Made by a program: the position numbers and the translations under genes. The notes under the pieces were generated by a model. The model was not told the DNA's origin. It ran no database searches and was given only the letters and a program-made list of their open reading frames with translations. A stretch of 64,000 nt of DNA, taken from Bacteroidota bacterium (lineage in GTDB: Bacteria > Bacteroidota > Bacteroidia > AKYH767-A > OLB10). The stretch lies in NCBI GenBank assembly GCA_016717325.1, contig JADKFV010000008.1:62001-126000 (forward strand), in the 5' to 3' direction. Position 1 is the stretch's first letter; each line of letters opens with the position of its first letter. This document shows positions 25,977 to 35,325 of the stretch, one piece after another.

Positions 25977-27719
25977 CTAAATATCGAGGTCGAACAATTT
26001 TCTTAGTCTTTTCAATTCGGGATTTTTCGATTCCATTTCTTTAAATTTTTCTTCTCCTGTATATGCCACTTTACCGTGTGTTGGTGTCTCGCTTACCGAT
26101 GTATCGATAGAAATATAATCGTTTTGTAATGCATCTTTAAGGTAGCCCAAAAGACTTACTTTAACATCGTTTACAAGGTCTTGCTGGTTATTATTGTCGA
26201 CTAAAAATACAATTCTATTTCCACTCAATTGAGGCAAATGATTGCAAAGAGTGAAATATAAATTTCGTGCTCCTGTGTCAATCTTGGTGTCGGCAAATAT
26301 TTTTACCTGCTTATGCAATTCGGCAATATCAAATGGTTTGTTTTTGGATGCTCCTGTTGCAACTTCGGCAGCCTCACCCAATTCGGATGGTGGTGCTTTT
26401 ACACCCAGATTACGAATAGAAGGAATCATTCGCACACCGGCAGGAATTTTTATCGGTGGAATTTGTGGCGTTGTTGAAATACTTATTGGTTTTGGTGGCG
26501 GCTCGGCAACTATGTTTTGCGTTTGCGTTTGTAGAATTGGTCGGGGTGCTACAACTACATCTCCACTTGTGTTTACAAGGTCTTCGTAAACTATTTCGAA
26601 AAAGTCTTCGGTTAACTCAGGAAATTTTTTTTTTACCCGACAAGCTTTCATCAGCGTCAGTTCAACATGGAGGCGTTGGTTTTTCGAGGTTTTGTATTCA
26701 ATATCACAACGGTTAAAAATATCGAGCAATGCCATCAGCCATTCGCCATCACTGGCTTCGGCTTGTGCTCTGTATCGCTCTTTTACTCCGGAACTTACCG
26801 TGAGCAGTTTTAGTGTGGCTGCATCTTTACAAACCATCAAATCGCGCAGGTGGCCACTCATGCCTGTTACAAAATGATGCCCATCGAAACCTTCGTTGAG
26901 CAATTCGTCAAACACCAGCAAAATGGAGGCGTAATCGCCCTTGGTCATAAGGTCGGTAATTTTGAAATAGTATTCGTAATCGAGCACATTGAGGTTGCTC
27001 AGTACATCTTTGTAAGTAACAGTGTTGCCGGCAAAACTCACAATCTGATCGAACATTGATAAGGCATCGCGCATGGCGCCATCGGCCTTTTGTGCAATTA
27101 TATGCAATCCCTCGGCATCGGCAGTTATGCCTTCTTTACCGGCAATGTAAGTCAATTGATGAGCAATGTCATCTATAGTAATTCTATTAAAATCGAATAT
27201 CTGACAGCGCGATAAAATGGTGGGAAGAATTTTATGCTTTTCGGTAGTGGCTAGAATAAAAATGGCGTAGGGTGGTGGCTCTTCCAGTGTTTTCAAAAAT
27301 GCATTGAATGCAGCTGTGGATAACATGTGCACCTCATCTATAATATAAATTTTGTACTTGCCCGATTGCGGTGCATAACGCACTTGCTCTACAAGGGCAC
27401 GCATTTCGTCCACTCCATTGTTGGATGCGGCATCAAGTTCCTGCATATTGAACGACTGCCCCGAATTTATCATTTGACAAAATTCGCACTCATTGCAAGC
27501 CTCAAAATCGGCAGTAAGATTTATGCAATTGAGGGTTTTAGCGAGTATACGTGCACAGGTTGTTTTGCCCACACCACGAGGCCCACAAAACAAATATGCC
27601 TGAGTAAGGTGGTTGTTTTTAAGTGCGTTTTGAAGTGTATGGGTAATATGTTGTTGGCCAACTACAGTATCGAATGTAGATGGCCGGTACTTTCGTGCAG
27701 AAACAACAAACTGATTCAT
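25977..27719 (-). CDS. dnaX: DNA polymerase III subunit gamma/tau
   Basis: This 580-residue protein is the clamp-loader ATPase. It starts MNQFVVSARKYRPSTFDTVVG and shows Walker A GPRGVGKTTCARI, a four-Cys zinc module (CINLTADFEACNECEFC), Walker B IIDEVHMLS and sensor-1 ILATTEKHKILPTILSRC. A Pro-rich linker (about residues 385-450) leads to a C-terminal tau-like domain. The protein loads the sliding clamp and holds the replisome together. CGAATATA at 27740-27747, read on the minus strand as TATATTCG, is a weak -7 candidate just upstream. No frameshift signal for a short gamma form was looked for beyond eye scan. Confidence 0.95.
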   Translation of the reverse strand: MNQFVVSARKYRPSTFDTVVGQQHITHTLQNALKNNHLTQAYLFCGPRGVGKTTCARILAKTLNCINLTADFEACNECEFCQMINSGQSFNMQELDAASNNGVDEMRALVEQVRYAPQSGKYKIYIIDEVHMLSTAAFNAFLKTLEEPPPYAIFILATTEKHKILPTILSRCQIFDFNRITIDDIAHQLTYIAGKEGITADAEGLHIIAQKADGAMRDALSMFDQIVSFAGNTVTYKDVLSNLNVLDYEYYFKITDLMTKGDYASILLVFDELLNEGFDGHHFVTGMSGHLRDLMVCKDAATLKLLTVSSGVKERYRAQAEASDGEWLMALLDIFNRCDIEYKTSKNQRLHVELTLMKACRVKKKFPELTEDFFEIVYEDLVNTSGDVVVAPRPILQTQTQNIVAEPPPKPISISTTPQIPPIKIPAGVRMIPSIRNLGVKAPPSELGEAAEVATGASKNKPFDIAELHKQVKIFADTKIDTGARNLYFTLCNHLPQLSGNRIVFLVDNNNQQDLVNDVKVSLLGYLKDALQNDYISIDTSVSETPTHGKVAYTGEEKFKEMESKNPELKRLRKLFDLDI

Positions 27720-27871
27720 AGGAGAGGAGAAATATGCTGCGAATATAATTGAAAATATACGGAAAATAGTTTTGTTTTAGAATAAAACGAAACGTACTTG
27801 CCGTAATGCCGAACACTTAGGTTTATGCATTTCGAAATCCTAAGTAGTTTCGGTATAAAATTACTAAAATT

Positions 27872-27894
27872 AAAAAGCCTCCGGTGCAGGAGGC
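27872..27894 (-). terminator. Terminator of rplS (minus strand)
   Basis: Perfect stem GCCTCC (27877-27882) / GGAGGC (27889-27894) with a 6-nt loop, followed on the minus strand by a T run (27872-27876). It lies about 32 nt after the rplS stop. Confidence 0.85.
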
Positions 27895-27926
27895 CTTTTA
27901 TATGAAAATGAACAAAGGTGAATTTA

Positions 27927-28274
27927 TTACATCTTCTTTTCTTCGATACGTGCTGCCTTGCCCGACAAGTTGCGCAAGTAGAATAACTTGGCTCTGCGAA
28001 CTACACCACGTTTGTTAACTTCTATTTTGGCAATTTTTGGTGAGTTTAATGGAAATATTCTTTCTACACCTACACTGTGCGACATTTTGCGAACGGTAAA
28101 TGTTTGTGTAAAACCTGCTCCTTTACGTTGAATAACAACTCCTTGAAACAACTGCTCTCTTTCTTTTGTACCCTCAATAATTTTGTAGGTTACTGTAATG
28201 GTATCTCCTGCTTTGAATTCAGGAAAATCGCGTTTCTCTATCGTTTGTTCGTTTACGCTTTTAATTATGTTCAT
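27927..28274 (-). CDS. rplS: 50S ribosomal protein L19
   Basis: This 115-residue protein shows the L19 signature FKAGDTITVTYKI, LFQGVVIQRKGAG, TFTVRKMSHSVGVERIFPLN and RGVVRRAKLFYLRNLSGKAARI. It binds at the 30S-50S interface. It has its own promoter (28309-28316 on the minus strand) and a strong terminator, so it can be transcribed alone even though trmD lies 90 nt upstream. Confidence 0.97.
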   Translation of the reverse strand: MNIIKSVNEQTIEKRDFPEFKAGDTITVTYKIIEGTKEREQLFQGVVIQRKGAGFTQTFTVRKMSHSVGVERIFPLNSPKIAKIEVNKRGVVRRAKLFYLRNLSGKAARIEEKKM

Positions 28275-28308
28275 ATCGCAATTTATTTAGTTTTTTTAAA
28301 ACGGAGTG

Positions 28309-28341
28309 CAAATGTAGAATTTTTTTGAATGTAAGCGACAA
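28309..28341 (-). promoter_or_regulatory. Minus-strand promoter of rplS
   Basis: On the minus strand a TTG at 28341-28339 is followed after 22 nt by TACATTTG (28316-28309) and C, matching the Bacteroidota -33/-7 pattern. The leader to the rplS ATG is about 30 nt. Confidence 0.55.
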
Positions 28342-28364
28342 TTAAATTATTTATTTTTTCCACG

Positions 28365-29051
28365 CTATGAATGGTACTTGGCAAACAGGTCGGGCCTGCG
28401 ATGGGCAGTGCGTTCCAGCGATTGTTGATGCTTCCATTCGTTAATGTTTTTTTCGTGTCCACTCAAAAGTATTTCAGGCACACGAATGCCTCTGAATTCT
28501 GCCGGACGGGTATACACAGGTGGCGAAAGTAGTCCATCCTGAAACGAATCGGTAAGTGCCGAAGTTTCGTCATTCATTACACCCGGCACCAGGCGCAAAA
28601 TGGCATCGCTCACTACAGCGGCTGCCAGTTCGCCTCCCGATAAAACGTAATCGCCTATCGAAATTTCTTTGGTGATATAATGTTGGCGAATGCGTTCATC
28701 TACCCCTTTGTAATGCCCGCAAAGCATAATCAAATTGCCTTTTAGTGAAAGTTGATTGGCCATAGCTTGACTAAATAATTCCCCATCAGGAGTGAGATAA
28801 ATTACTTCATCATAGTTCCTTTGCAATTTTAAATGGTCTATACAATTGGCAATGGGTTCGCACATCATTACCATACCTGCTGCACCCCCAAAAGCATAAT
28901 CGTCAACCGATTTATATTTGTTGGTGGCAAACTCTCTCAACGGAATTACATTTACTTCGATGATGCCTTTTTGCCGGCCACGCTTTAGAATGCTGTGTGC
29001 AAATGGACTGTCGAGCAATTCGGGTAATACGGTTATAATATCGATGCGCAT
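28365..29051 (-). CDS. trmD: tRNA (guanine37-N1)-methyltransferase
   Basis: This 228-residue SPOUT methyltransferase makes m1G37 in tRNA. It starts MRIDIITVLPELLDSPFAHS at 29051; the longer open frame to 29126 adds residues foreign to the family. The knot region is visible as LIMLCGHYKGVDERI, EISIGDYVLSGGELAA and ALTDSFQDGLLSPPVYTRP. In many bacteria the order is rpsP-rimM-trmD-rplS; here trmD and rplS sit together but rpsP-rimM are 19 kb away. It starts 16 nt after the GlmU-like gene and is probably cotranscribed with it. Confidence 0.95.
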   Translation of the reverse strand: MRIDIITVLPELLDSPFAHSILKRGRQKGIIEVNVIPLREFATNKYKSVDDYAFGGAAGMVMMCEPIANCIDHLKLQRNYDEVIYLTPDGELFSQAMANQLSLKGNLIMLCGHYKGVDERIRQHYITKEISIGDYVLSGGELAAAVVSDAILRLVPGVMNDETSALTDSFQDGLLSPPVYTRPAEFRGIRVPEILLSGHEKNINEWKHQQSLERTAHRRPDLFAKYHS

Positions 29052-29067
29052 TGGTTGGAATATATAT

Positions 29068-30234
29068 TTAACCGTTGGTGTTTTTGGCCATTTCATTAAT
29101 AGCTTCGAAAATGGCAACATCGGCATCTGTCACTGTCATCGACCTGCGGGCATACACATTTTTTGCAAGGGCAATGGCTTTTTGCAAATCGAATTTTTCG
29201 AAACCTTTTGCACCGCCCCAACTAAAATCGGGAATAAATTTTGGTGGGAAGTCGCCCCCAAAAACATTTGAAGCAAAACCTACCACGGTGCCCGTGTTGA
29301 ATTGTGTATTGATAGCGCACTTTGCATGGTCGGCCATAAACAAACCGCAAAATTGCAAGCCGGTATCAACCATATTTTGCGAAGCGTAATCGTACACCTT
29401 TACATTGCCATAATTATTTTTCAGGTTCGAATTATTGCTATCGGCACCCAGGTTGCACCACTCGCCAATAACAGCGTTGCCCACAAAGCCATCGTGTGCC
29501 TTGTTCGAAAATCCAAAAAATACGCTGTTGCTCACCTCGCCACCCACTTTGCAATGAGGCCCAATAGAAGTGGCACCATATATTTTAGCGCCCATTTTCA
29601 ATGTAGCATGTTCGCCCAATGCAAATGGTCCGCGTATCATGGCACCTTCCATCACTTCAGCATCTTTGGCAATGTATACAGGGCCGGTTTGGGTATTAAT
29701 TATTGCGCAATTAACAGTTGCTCCTTCTTCAATAAATAAATCATCCGTATTGCCAACTAATCTATTGCTGCTGTTTAATTGTAAAGAATTTCGGCCATTG
29801 GTAAGCAACTTAAAATCAGCGCGTAATTGTTCATCACACTTTCCAAATATATGCCATATGCGGTTTATGCTGCTTACGGGGTTTTTATAATCGGTTGTTA
29901 GTTTGCTGGTAGTGGTTGAAGTTGTATCAGTTGTACGCAATGCCAAAATATTTCCTTCCCTTAGCAATGCTTCGCCAATTTTAAGATTCTTTATTGCAAC
30001 AACTAAATCTGCATCAGGAAAAACAGTGGCATTAATATATACATTATCGGATGCGGTAAGCTTTGGATATTTTGCTTGTAAATACAATTCACACTCATAG
30101 CTGCATGAGGCATTGAGATACAATTCCCATTTTTGTTTTATGGTAAGAATGCCAACCCTTATTTCGCAAACCGGGCGGCTAAGGGTAAAAGGCATAAGTT
30201 GCTGCCTGCTATTATCAAACAAAATGTAATTCAT
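29068..30234 (-). CDS. GlmU-like sugar nucleotidyltransferase family protein (TIGR03991 type)
   Basis: From MNYILFDNSRQQLMPFTLSRP at 30234 the protein has 388 residues. The C-terminal half is a left-handed beta-helix with hexapeptide repeats: VYIAKDAEVMEGAMIRGPFA, HATLKMGAKIYGATSIGPHC and VGNAVIGEWCNLGADSNNSN. The N-terminal half lacks the Gly-rich GxGTRM nucleotide loop of true GlmU, so pyrophosphorylase activity is doubtful. This architecture fits the Bacteroidota GlmU-family group TIGR03991. Its role is unknown; acyl- or acetyl-transfer to a sugar nucleotide is possible. It lies between rpmE and trmD, with a terminator separating it from rpmE. Confidence 0.8.
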   Translation of the reverse strand: MNYILFDNSRQQLMPFTLSRPVCEIRVGILTIKQKWELYLNASCSYECELYLQAKYPKLTASDNVYINATVFPDADLVVAIKNLKIGEALLREGNILALRTTDTTSTTTSKLTTDYKNPVSSINRIWHIFGKCDEQLRADFKLLTNGRNSLQLNSSNRLVGNTDDLFIEEGATVNCAIINTQTGPVYIAKDAEVMEGAMIRGPFALGEHATLKMGAKIYGATSIGPHCKVGGEVSNSVFFGFSNKAHDGFVGNAVIGEWCNLGADSNNSNLKNNYGNVKVYDYASQNMVDTGLQFCGLFMADHAKCAINTQFNTGTVVGFASNVFGGDFPPKFIPDFSWGGAKGFEKFDLQKAIALAKNVYARRSMTVTDADVAIFEAINEMAKNTNG

Positions 30235-30250
30235 ACTAATGTGACTAAAC

Positions 30251-30276
30251 AAAAAAAGCCCTGCATTGCAGGACTT
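30251..30276 (-). terminator. Terminator of rpmE (minus strand)
   Basis: Inverted repeat AGCCCTGCA (30257-30265) / TGCAGGACT (30267-30275) with one mismatch. On the minus strand it runs into seven T. It lies 27 nt after the rpmE stop. Confidence 0.75.
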
Positions 30277-30301
30277 TTAATTGTATATTAAATAAAAAAA
30301 A

Positions 30302-30574
30302 TTATTCTTGTTCTGTGGCTTTTTCGGCAGCCTTGCGGTAGCGGGTGTTGAATTTATCTACACGGCCTGCGGTGTCAATCAACTTCATTTTGCCGGTGTA
30401 AAACGGATGCGACATGTTCGAAATTTCAAGCTTTACCAATGGGTATTCGTTACCATCTTCCCACTTAATGGTGTCTTTGGTTTCGATGCATGATTTTGTT
30501 AAAAACATGTGGTCGCAAGAGATATCTTTAAATACCACATTTCTATAATTCTTTGGATGGATGTCCGGTTTCAT
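30302..30574 (-). CDS. rpmE: 50S ribosomal protein L31 type B
   Basis: This 90-residue protein has the L31 signature MKPDIHPKNYRNVVFKD, then LVKLEISNMSHPFYTGKMKL and DTAGRVDKFNTRYRK. The paired Cys-x-x-Cys zinc residues of the type A form are missing, so this is the zinc-independent type B paralogue. It has a good promoter upstream and its own terminator. In other bacteria the type B form replaces type A under zinc shortage; here no Zur site was recognised. Confidence 0.95.
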   Translation of the reverse strand: MKPDIHPKNYRNVVFKDISCDHMFLTKSCIETKDTIKWEDGNEYPLVKLEISNMSHPFYTGKMKLIDTAGRVDKFNTRYRKAAEKATEQE

Positions 30575-30598
30575 CTTATTTATTTTATTTTAGGGTCG

Positions 30599-30628
30599 CA
30601 AAAGTAAACCTTTTTTCTCTTTTTCAAA
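30599..30628 (-). promoter_or_regulatory. Minus-strand promoter of rpmE
   Basis: On the minus strand TTTG (30628-30625) and TACTTTTG (30606-30599) are separated by 18 nt, an excellent fit to the Bacteroidota vegetative promoter. Confidence 0.65.
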
Positions 30629-30738
30629 ATGTTTTGTGCTTTTTAGTTTTATTTGTACCAAAATGTGCCTGACTTAACTTCCGCTTTTAGGGCTCAACTA
30701 AATAAAATTGAATTAAAATCTTTAAAATATAAATTGAC

Positions 30739-31435
30739 ATGAAATTGATTTCGAAATTAAGTTGCCCTGTGAAATTGGTTTTTTGCTGTGCGATTTTAAA
30801 TACTGCAACCATTGCAAATGCCATAGCACAGGAAAAAGCCGCCCCGGTAAAGACTGCCGATGGTGCTACTTTGGTTGACAATGCCGATTTGTACAATTTA
30901 TTTGAAATGATGTCGGGAAAATTTTCGAGCGAGGCACAATCCAAAGCCGATACTTCATATTTTAATATCAGCCTAAAGATGCATCCAATATGGCAAAGCC
31001 GAACAGATGGGCATTGGTTTTATGTGGAACAGGCTATGGCCACAAAACTTGATAAACCTTACCGTCAGCGGGTATATCATTTATATTTGTACAACGATAA
31101 AAAGATTGCCAGCAGCGTTTTCGAAATTCCCAATCCTGCCGCATACGTTGGCAGTTGCGAAAAGGATAATCCATTATCGAACCTTACACCCGACTCGTTA
31201 ATTAGCCGCGAAGGCTGTACCATTTTTAGAAAAGATGAACACCGAAGTGTTCTCGGGTAGCACGCCACAAAAGCAATGTAAAAGTTCCTTGCGTGGTGCT
31301 GCTTATGCCACATCGGAAGTTACAATTACATCAGGCCTCATCATATCATGGGACCGCGGTTGGGACGACAAAGACAAACAAGTGTGGGGTGCCGAAAAAG
31401 GCGGATATGAATTTGATAAGCTGGAGGATTATTAG
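30739..31435 (+). CDS. CpeT/CpcT (DUF1001) family protein, exported; frameshifted in the read sequence
   Basis: The first frame gives a signal peptide (MKLISKLSCPVKLVFCCAIL to about AQE), then LYNLFEMMSGKFSSEAQSKAD and HWFYVEQAMATKLDKPYRQRVYHL, cut to motifs, ending in a nonsense tail after GCTIF. Removing one T from the run at 31223-31227 joins it to ILEKMNTEVFSGSTPQKQ and on through CKSSLRGAAYATSEVTI, SWDRGWDDKDKQVWGAEKGG and FDKLEDY, the hallmark C-terminus of the CpeT/CpcT family. Rejoined length is 231 residues. In cyanobacteria these are bilin lyases for phycobiliproteins; here there are no phycobiliproteins, and the protein appears exported, so a different ligand is likely. Confidence 0.85.
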
Positions 31436-31565
31436 GCTTTTGTGGAATATGAGAAATAATGCAAAGCCTTTGTTTTACACCGATATAAGTTATTTACATG
31501 GTTTCAAAAAAATTGCCGATTCAATTTATTTGAATCGGCAATTTTATTACTCATTCTTATTGAAA

Positions 31566-34500
31566 TTATTGCACCACAAATTTTTCGGCATGTGGATTTC
31601 CATTTACCGTTCCTGTAAAAAAGTATATGCCAGGTGCGATTTTCGGCACTTCAAAATGCAATTCATTTTGTCCTGATTTTACCATTACATCATATTGAGA
31701 AATTAATTGGCCATAAGCATTCCATAGTTTAAATTATTGCTCACCTTGTAGTTGGCTTTGCATCGAAAACATCATAGAATTATTTTGCTGATCGAAGTGC
31801 ATTTTTAAATAATCGGAATTGGATAAAATTGAATTTGATACTTGAGGTGCAGATAATTTATTGTAACCAACAGGTACACATTGTGCAATTGAAGAGTTTA
31901 AATCGTTGAAAGAAATGGTGCCAAGTATTGCATCGTTTTGCAAACTGTATACACATTGCCAATATTGTATGTTATCTATTTCATCAACACCTACCCAACT
32001 CAACATATTATTCAAAATATTTATGGCTTCGGTGCGGTTACCTTGCAGCCATTTTAAATGTGCTTTGTCTAATGAAAAATACAATTGACTTGTATAGTTT
32101 TGAGAAGATATTGCCTCAATAATTTTATTATCAATATAGGTATACAAGTTGGTAAAACATTCATCAATTGAAATGTTTAAATTTAGTTCACCTTGTTCTT
32201 GTAGTAGCACCAAATCGGCCAATGCAGTTTGCATCAAGTAATATGAATTATTTTGAACAATTTTATCGTTCAAATTTGGATTTGATAATAGTGTTGTTAC
32301 TATTAGTCTTAATCGATTAAAGGCATCTAAATTGCCTGCGCTTGTGCTATCAATTCTACTCACGGCATCGTTATAGGCTGAATCTATTTCAACATTTTGA
32401 TAAAACATATTACTTATTGTGGCAGCACCTGTGTAACTCATTCTATCTGCAGCCTCGCATGGTGGATTATCACATGGGTCGGGTAGTACAATTTGACAGC
32501 CATTCCAAGCAGCAGGAGTAGGATCATCTAATGTAACAATCCAACTTATATTATTTAAACCTAGAATTGACAATTGATAATCGGTACCATTGATTGGCGA
32601 GTAAGTTCCATTGCCTGTCCATTGATTAACATTGCATTTAATAGTGGGTGCTGCAATTACTCCACCAACCAAATTGCCCGATGCTACTAAGCCATTAGGA
32701 AATAATTTGGGGCTGAAATTATTGTGCCCACCAAATAAATAAAAATAACCAGCATTTTTAAATACCATAGCGTTAACCGTGTTTTTAACATCGTTGGATC
32801 CTAAATTACTTGCGCCACTCATATCCAATGTTGCCATATACTTTGCATGTATGCCTGTAACATAATTTTCAATTGTATTGCAACCCATATTTAAGCGCCC
32901 ATTTTCTATCCTGATAGCCTCGTAAGTATTGGGCACCAACCAACTGCTATGAATTATATTGTTGAGCATAATAACAGGGGCAAATGCAGGAACCACAGCA
33001 ACAACAGGTTGTGCTAAATTTATAAATTCATTACCAAGCAAATACGATGGTTTTGTTGTTGCCGTGAGGTTTACTCCTATGGCCGTATTGTTTTCTGTAT
33101 ACTCGAATATCGAATTTGATATGTGTGCAAAATTGCCTTTATTGTTTACACCAATTTCGCATTGTGTAAACTGGCACGTATTTACATTCAAATAATTTGT
33201 TGAAAGCAAATTTGCATTTATGCCCTCATTCAAATTTAGAAATTTTGAACCGACAAATAAATTAAGTTGACCATACATAAATACTCCATCGCCTTTAACA
33301 GCATCTACCGACATTACCCTAGCATTTAATAAACGGATATCGCCTTGTATATCTAACCGGGTGTTGCCATGCAATTGTACTGTGCCTGTTTTAATTGTAA
33401 AAATTTAAAAATACAATTATCAGGATCGCGCAGTGCGTATTGGTTTATTTCGAGTACCCTATCGTTTATGCTTGTGCCTTCCAAATAAAATGCACTGTTA
33501 CAATCATTACCTACCGATGTTACATTATTATCATACCAATTTGGATTATCGAATAACAAGTAACCACTCTCGGGATGGCCGGGATGTGTAAATGTGAAAA
33601 TTGCATCTTTACCCAAGTGCAATTTTCCTTTAAATTCGAGCAAAGCATTATCGCCATTCAATTCTATTATAGCACCTGCTTCAAATATTAATTTTGCGCC
33701 TTCTTCTATTATCAATTTGCTATTATCTGCAATTATTAGCTTGCCTCCACTTTTTATTTTTAATATGCTGCCACTGTTAAAATGCACTATGGCTTTGTTG
33801 TTTGTTTTATTATCACCAACATAAAATTGACCTCCATTTTCAATAACCACTTGAGCATTTTCACAGTCGCATGTATAGGCTTCGAAAGTGCTGCCTTGCA
33901 CCGGTGCAGCAACTCCTGTGCTTGGCATAGGCGAAGTAAATGCACCAAATTCTGCAGGGGCACTATAGTTTACACTATAAATTGCTCCGTTGCCTATTGT
34001 GCATTGCGTAATAAAACGATTTTCGAAACGGCATAAATTATACTGGCCTCCATTTGGCGATGCAAGAGTTAAGTTCCAAGGCACGATGGGTTGGCTATCT
34101 AATATTTTTTGTAAACTCCATGCTAAATTCGAATTGGTAACCCCTGCGTTTATGTCTTCTAAGTATACATGAGGTTGGTTGATTGGTGAAGCATAATATG
34201 CTTCGAATGGATAAATTGAATTAGGACTATTTTTTGGCAGTAGTATGTCTGCGTTGTAATTTAAATTTGATGTATTAATACCCAAAGAGCTAATTGTTGG
34301 AATAAAACACTCCAACGGTTGGCTTGGTTTTCCGGTTGGATTCGCGCTGCACGAACCTCCGAGCGCTCCACCATAGTTAGCTACTGCATCGTTATACGTT
34401 TGTTCAATGAATTTGGCAGAATTTCTGTTGCCTCCGGGTGCATTGTCCCATTTAGGAATATATATAGATTGTAAAAGAGTCGACTTGTCAATGAGTCCTG

Positions 34501-34995
34501 GGCTAACACAAACCGGACAGCCTACAAGTCCAAGCGAAAAACAGGCAAGTGCCCCAGTTTTAAATGCCCTTCCATTAAATAAGTATCCGTTACCTGTGGA
34601 ATAACAATTACCTTGTATAAATTTTACAAAAGAGCATAGGCTAGGACTCCATTCTGTTTCTAATATTTGTTGTCCGTTAGCAAAATTATCCTGATTTGTT
34701 CCAAATCTGCTCCCACAAGCTATAGCTATTTTGCGCAATTTATTAGGATAACCAATTGTATTCATAGTCGTCTGAAAATCTGTTCTATCCTGTGAATAAT
34801 TAGCCTCATAATGCCGAACCAACAACTGCCTTGTTGCTGGGCGATTCATTTTTTTCCGTAATTGTAATTTTGCATCATCATCCCCACCGGCCAGGCCATT
34901 GAAAGCAAAAAAATGTATCCATTCCTGCAAGCTTAAAGGGATATTAGCTCCATTTTGCGGGGAATCGAATGATCCATATAGCCTCGGTACTAGGC
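31566..34995 (-). pseudogene. T9SS-exported repeat/beta-helix protein gene, 5' end cut by an IS3-family insertion
   Basis: The reading frame on the minus strand begins abruptly at the IS edge with FYSLVPRLYGSFDSPQNGAN. An N-terminal region follows (RKIAIACGSRFGTNQDNFANG) recalling the esterase/lipase-like part of some large Bacteroidota secreted proteins. After it comes a beta-helix rich in V-V-I-E-N-G-G-x and L-I-I-A-D-N-S-K-L-I-I-E-E-G repeats. A one-base indel near 33404-33406 shifts the frame (NCIFK to TGTVQLHGNTRLDIQG), and an in-frame TAA at 31734-31736 interrupts the T9SS sorting domain, which otherwise continues FKLWNAYGQLISQYDVMV to AEKFVVQ and a stop at 31566. The IS removes the start and signal peptide, so the copy is probably dead whether or not the smaller breaks are real. 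Confidence 0.75.
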
Positions 34996-35057
34996 TGTAA
35001 AATTTGAGCATATTAAAAATAGAATAAATAATTTTAACTTTCTCAAAAAAATCAGAA

Positions 35058-35325
35058 ATGAAAAAAATCAGACACACAGAATCACAAATTATCGGAATCC
35101 TGAAAGAGCAGGAACAAGGATTAAAAGTAACGGAGATATGTCGAAAGCACAACATAGCTGATCAGACATTTTACATTTGGAAGAAACGCTATGGCGGAAT
35201 GCAAGTAGACGAGCTCAAGCGATTAAAGGATTTGGAATACGAAAATGCGCGGTTAAAAAAAAATGTATGCCAACTTGAGTTTAGAGCATGACGCAGTGAA
35301 AGACTTGCTCGAAAAAAAGTTTTAA
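35058..35325 (+). CDS. IS3-family transposase OrfA (helix-turn-helix)
   Basis: OrfA starts MKKIRHTESQIIGILKEQEQ and has the HTH segment VTEICRKHNIADQTFYIWKKRYGGM followed by a leucine-zipper-like stretch (LKRLKDLEYENARLKK), here cut to motifs. The frame as read ends in CQLEFRA; removing one A from the nine-A run at 35255-35263 restores KKMYANLSLEHDAVKDLLEKKF and a stop at 35325, the usual end of IS407-group OrfA. It binds the element ends. A slippery A7G run at its end links it to OrfB. Confidence 0.85.
35312..35319 (+). promoter_or_regulatory. Probable programmed -1 frameshift site between orfA and orfB
   Basis: The heptamer A-AAA-AAG (within AAAAAAAG) lies in the last codons of orfA. A -1 slip there continues as GTT TTA ACG CCT into the orfB frame. 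This is the classic site used by IS3-family elements to make the OrfAB transposase. Confidence 0.6.

Noticed and set aside
26242..27752. Several plus-strand open frames across dnaX
   Set aside because: All are antisense to a clearly conserved gene and unrelated to any family seen.
35020..35155. N-terminal extension of the cargo protein to 35155 (MLCFRHISVTFNPC)
   Set aside because: That stretch is the reverse strand of the IS orfA and left end, so it is not part of the cargo gene.
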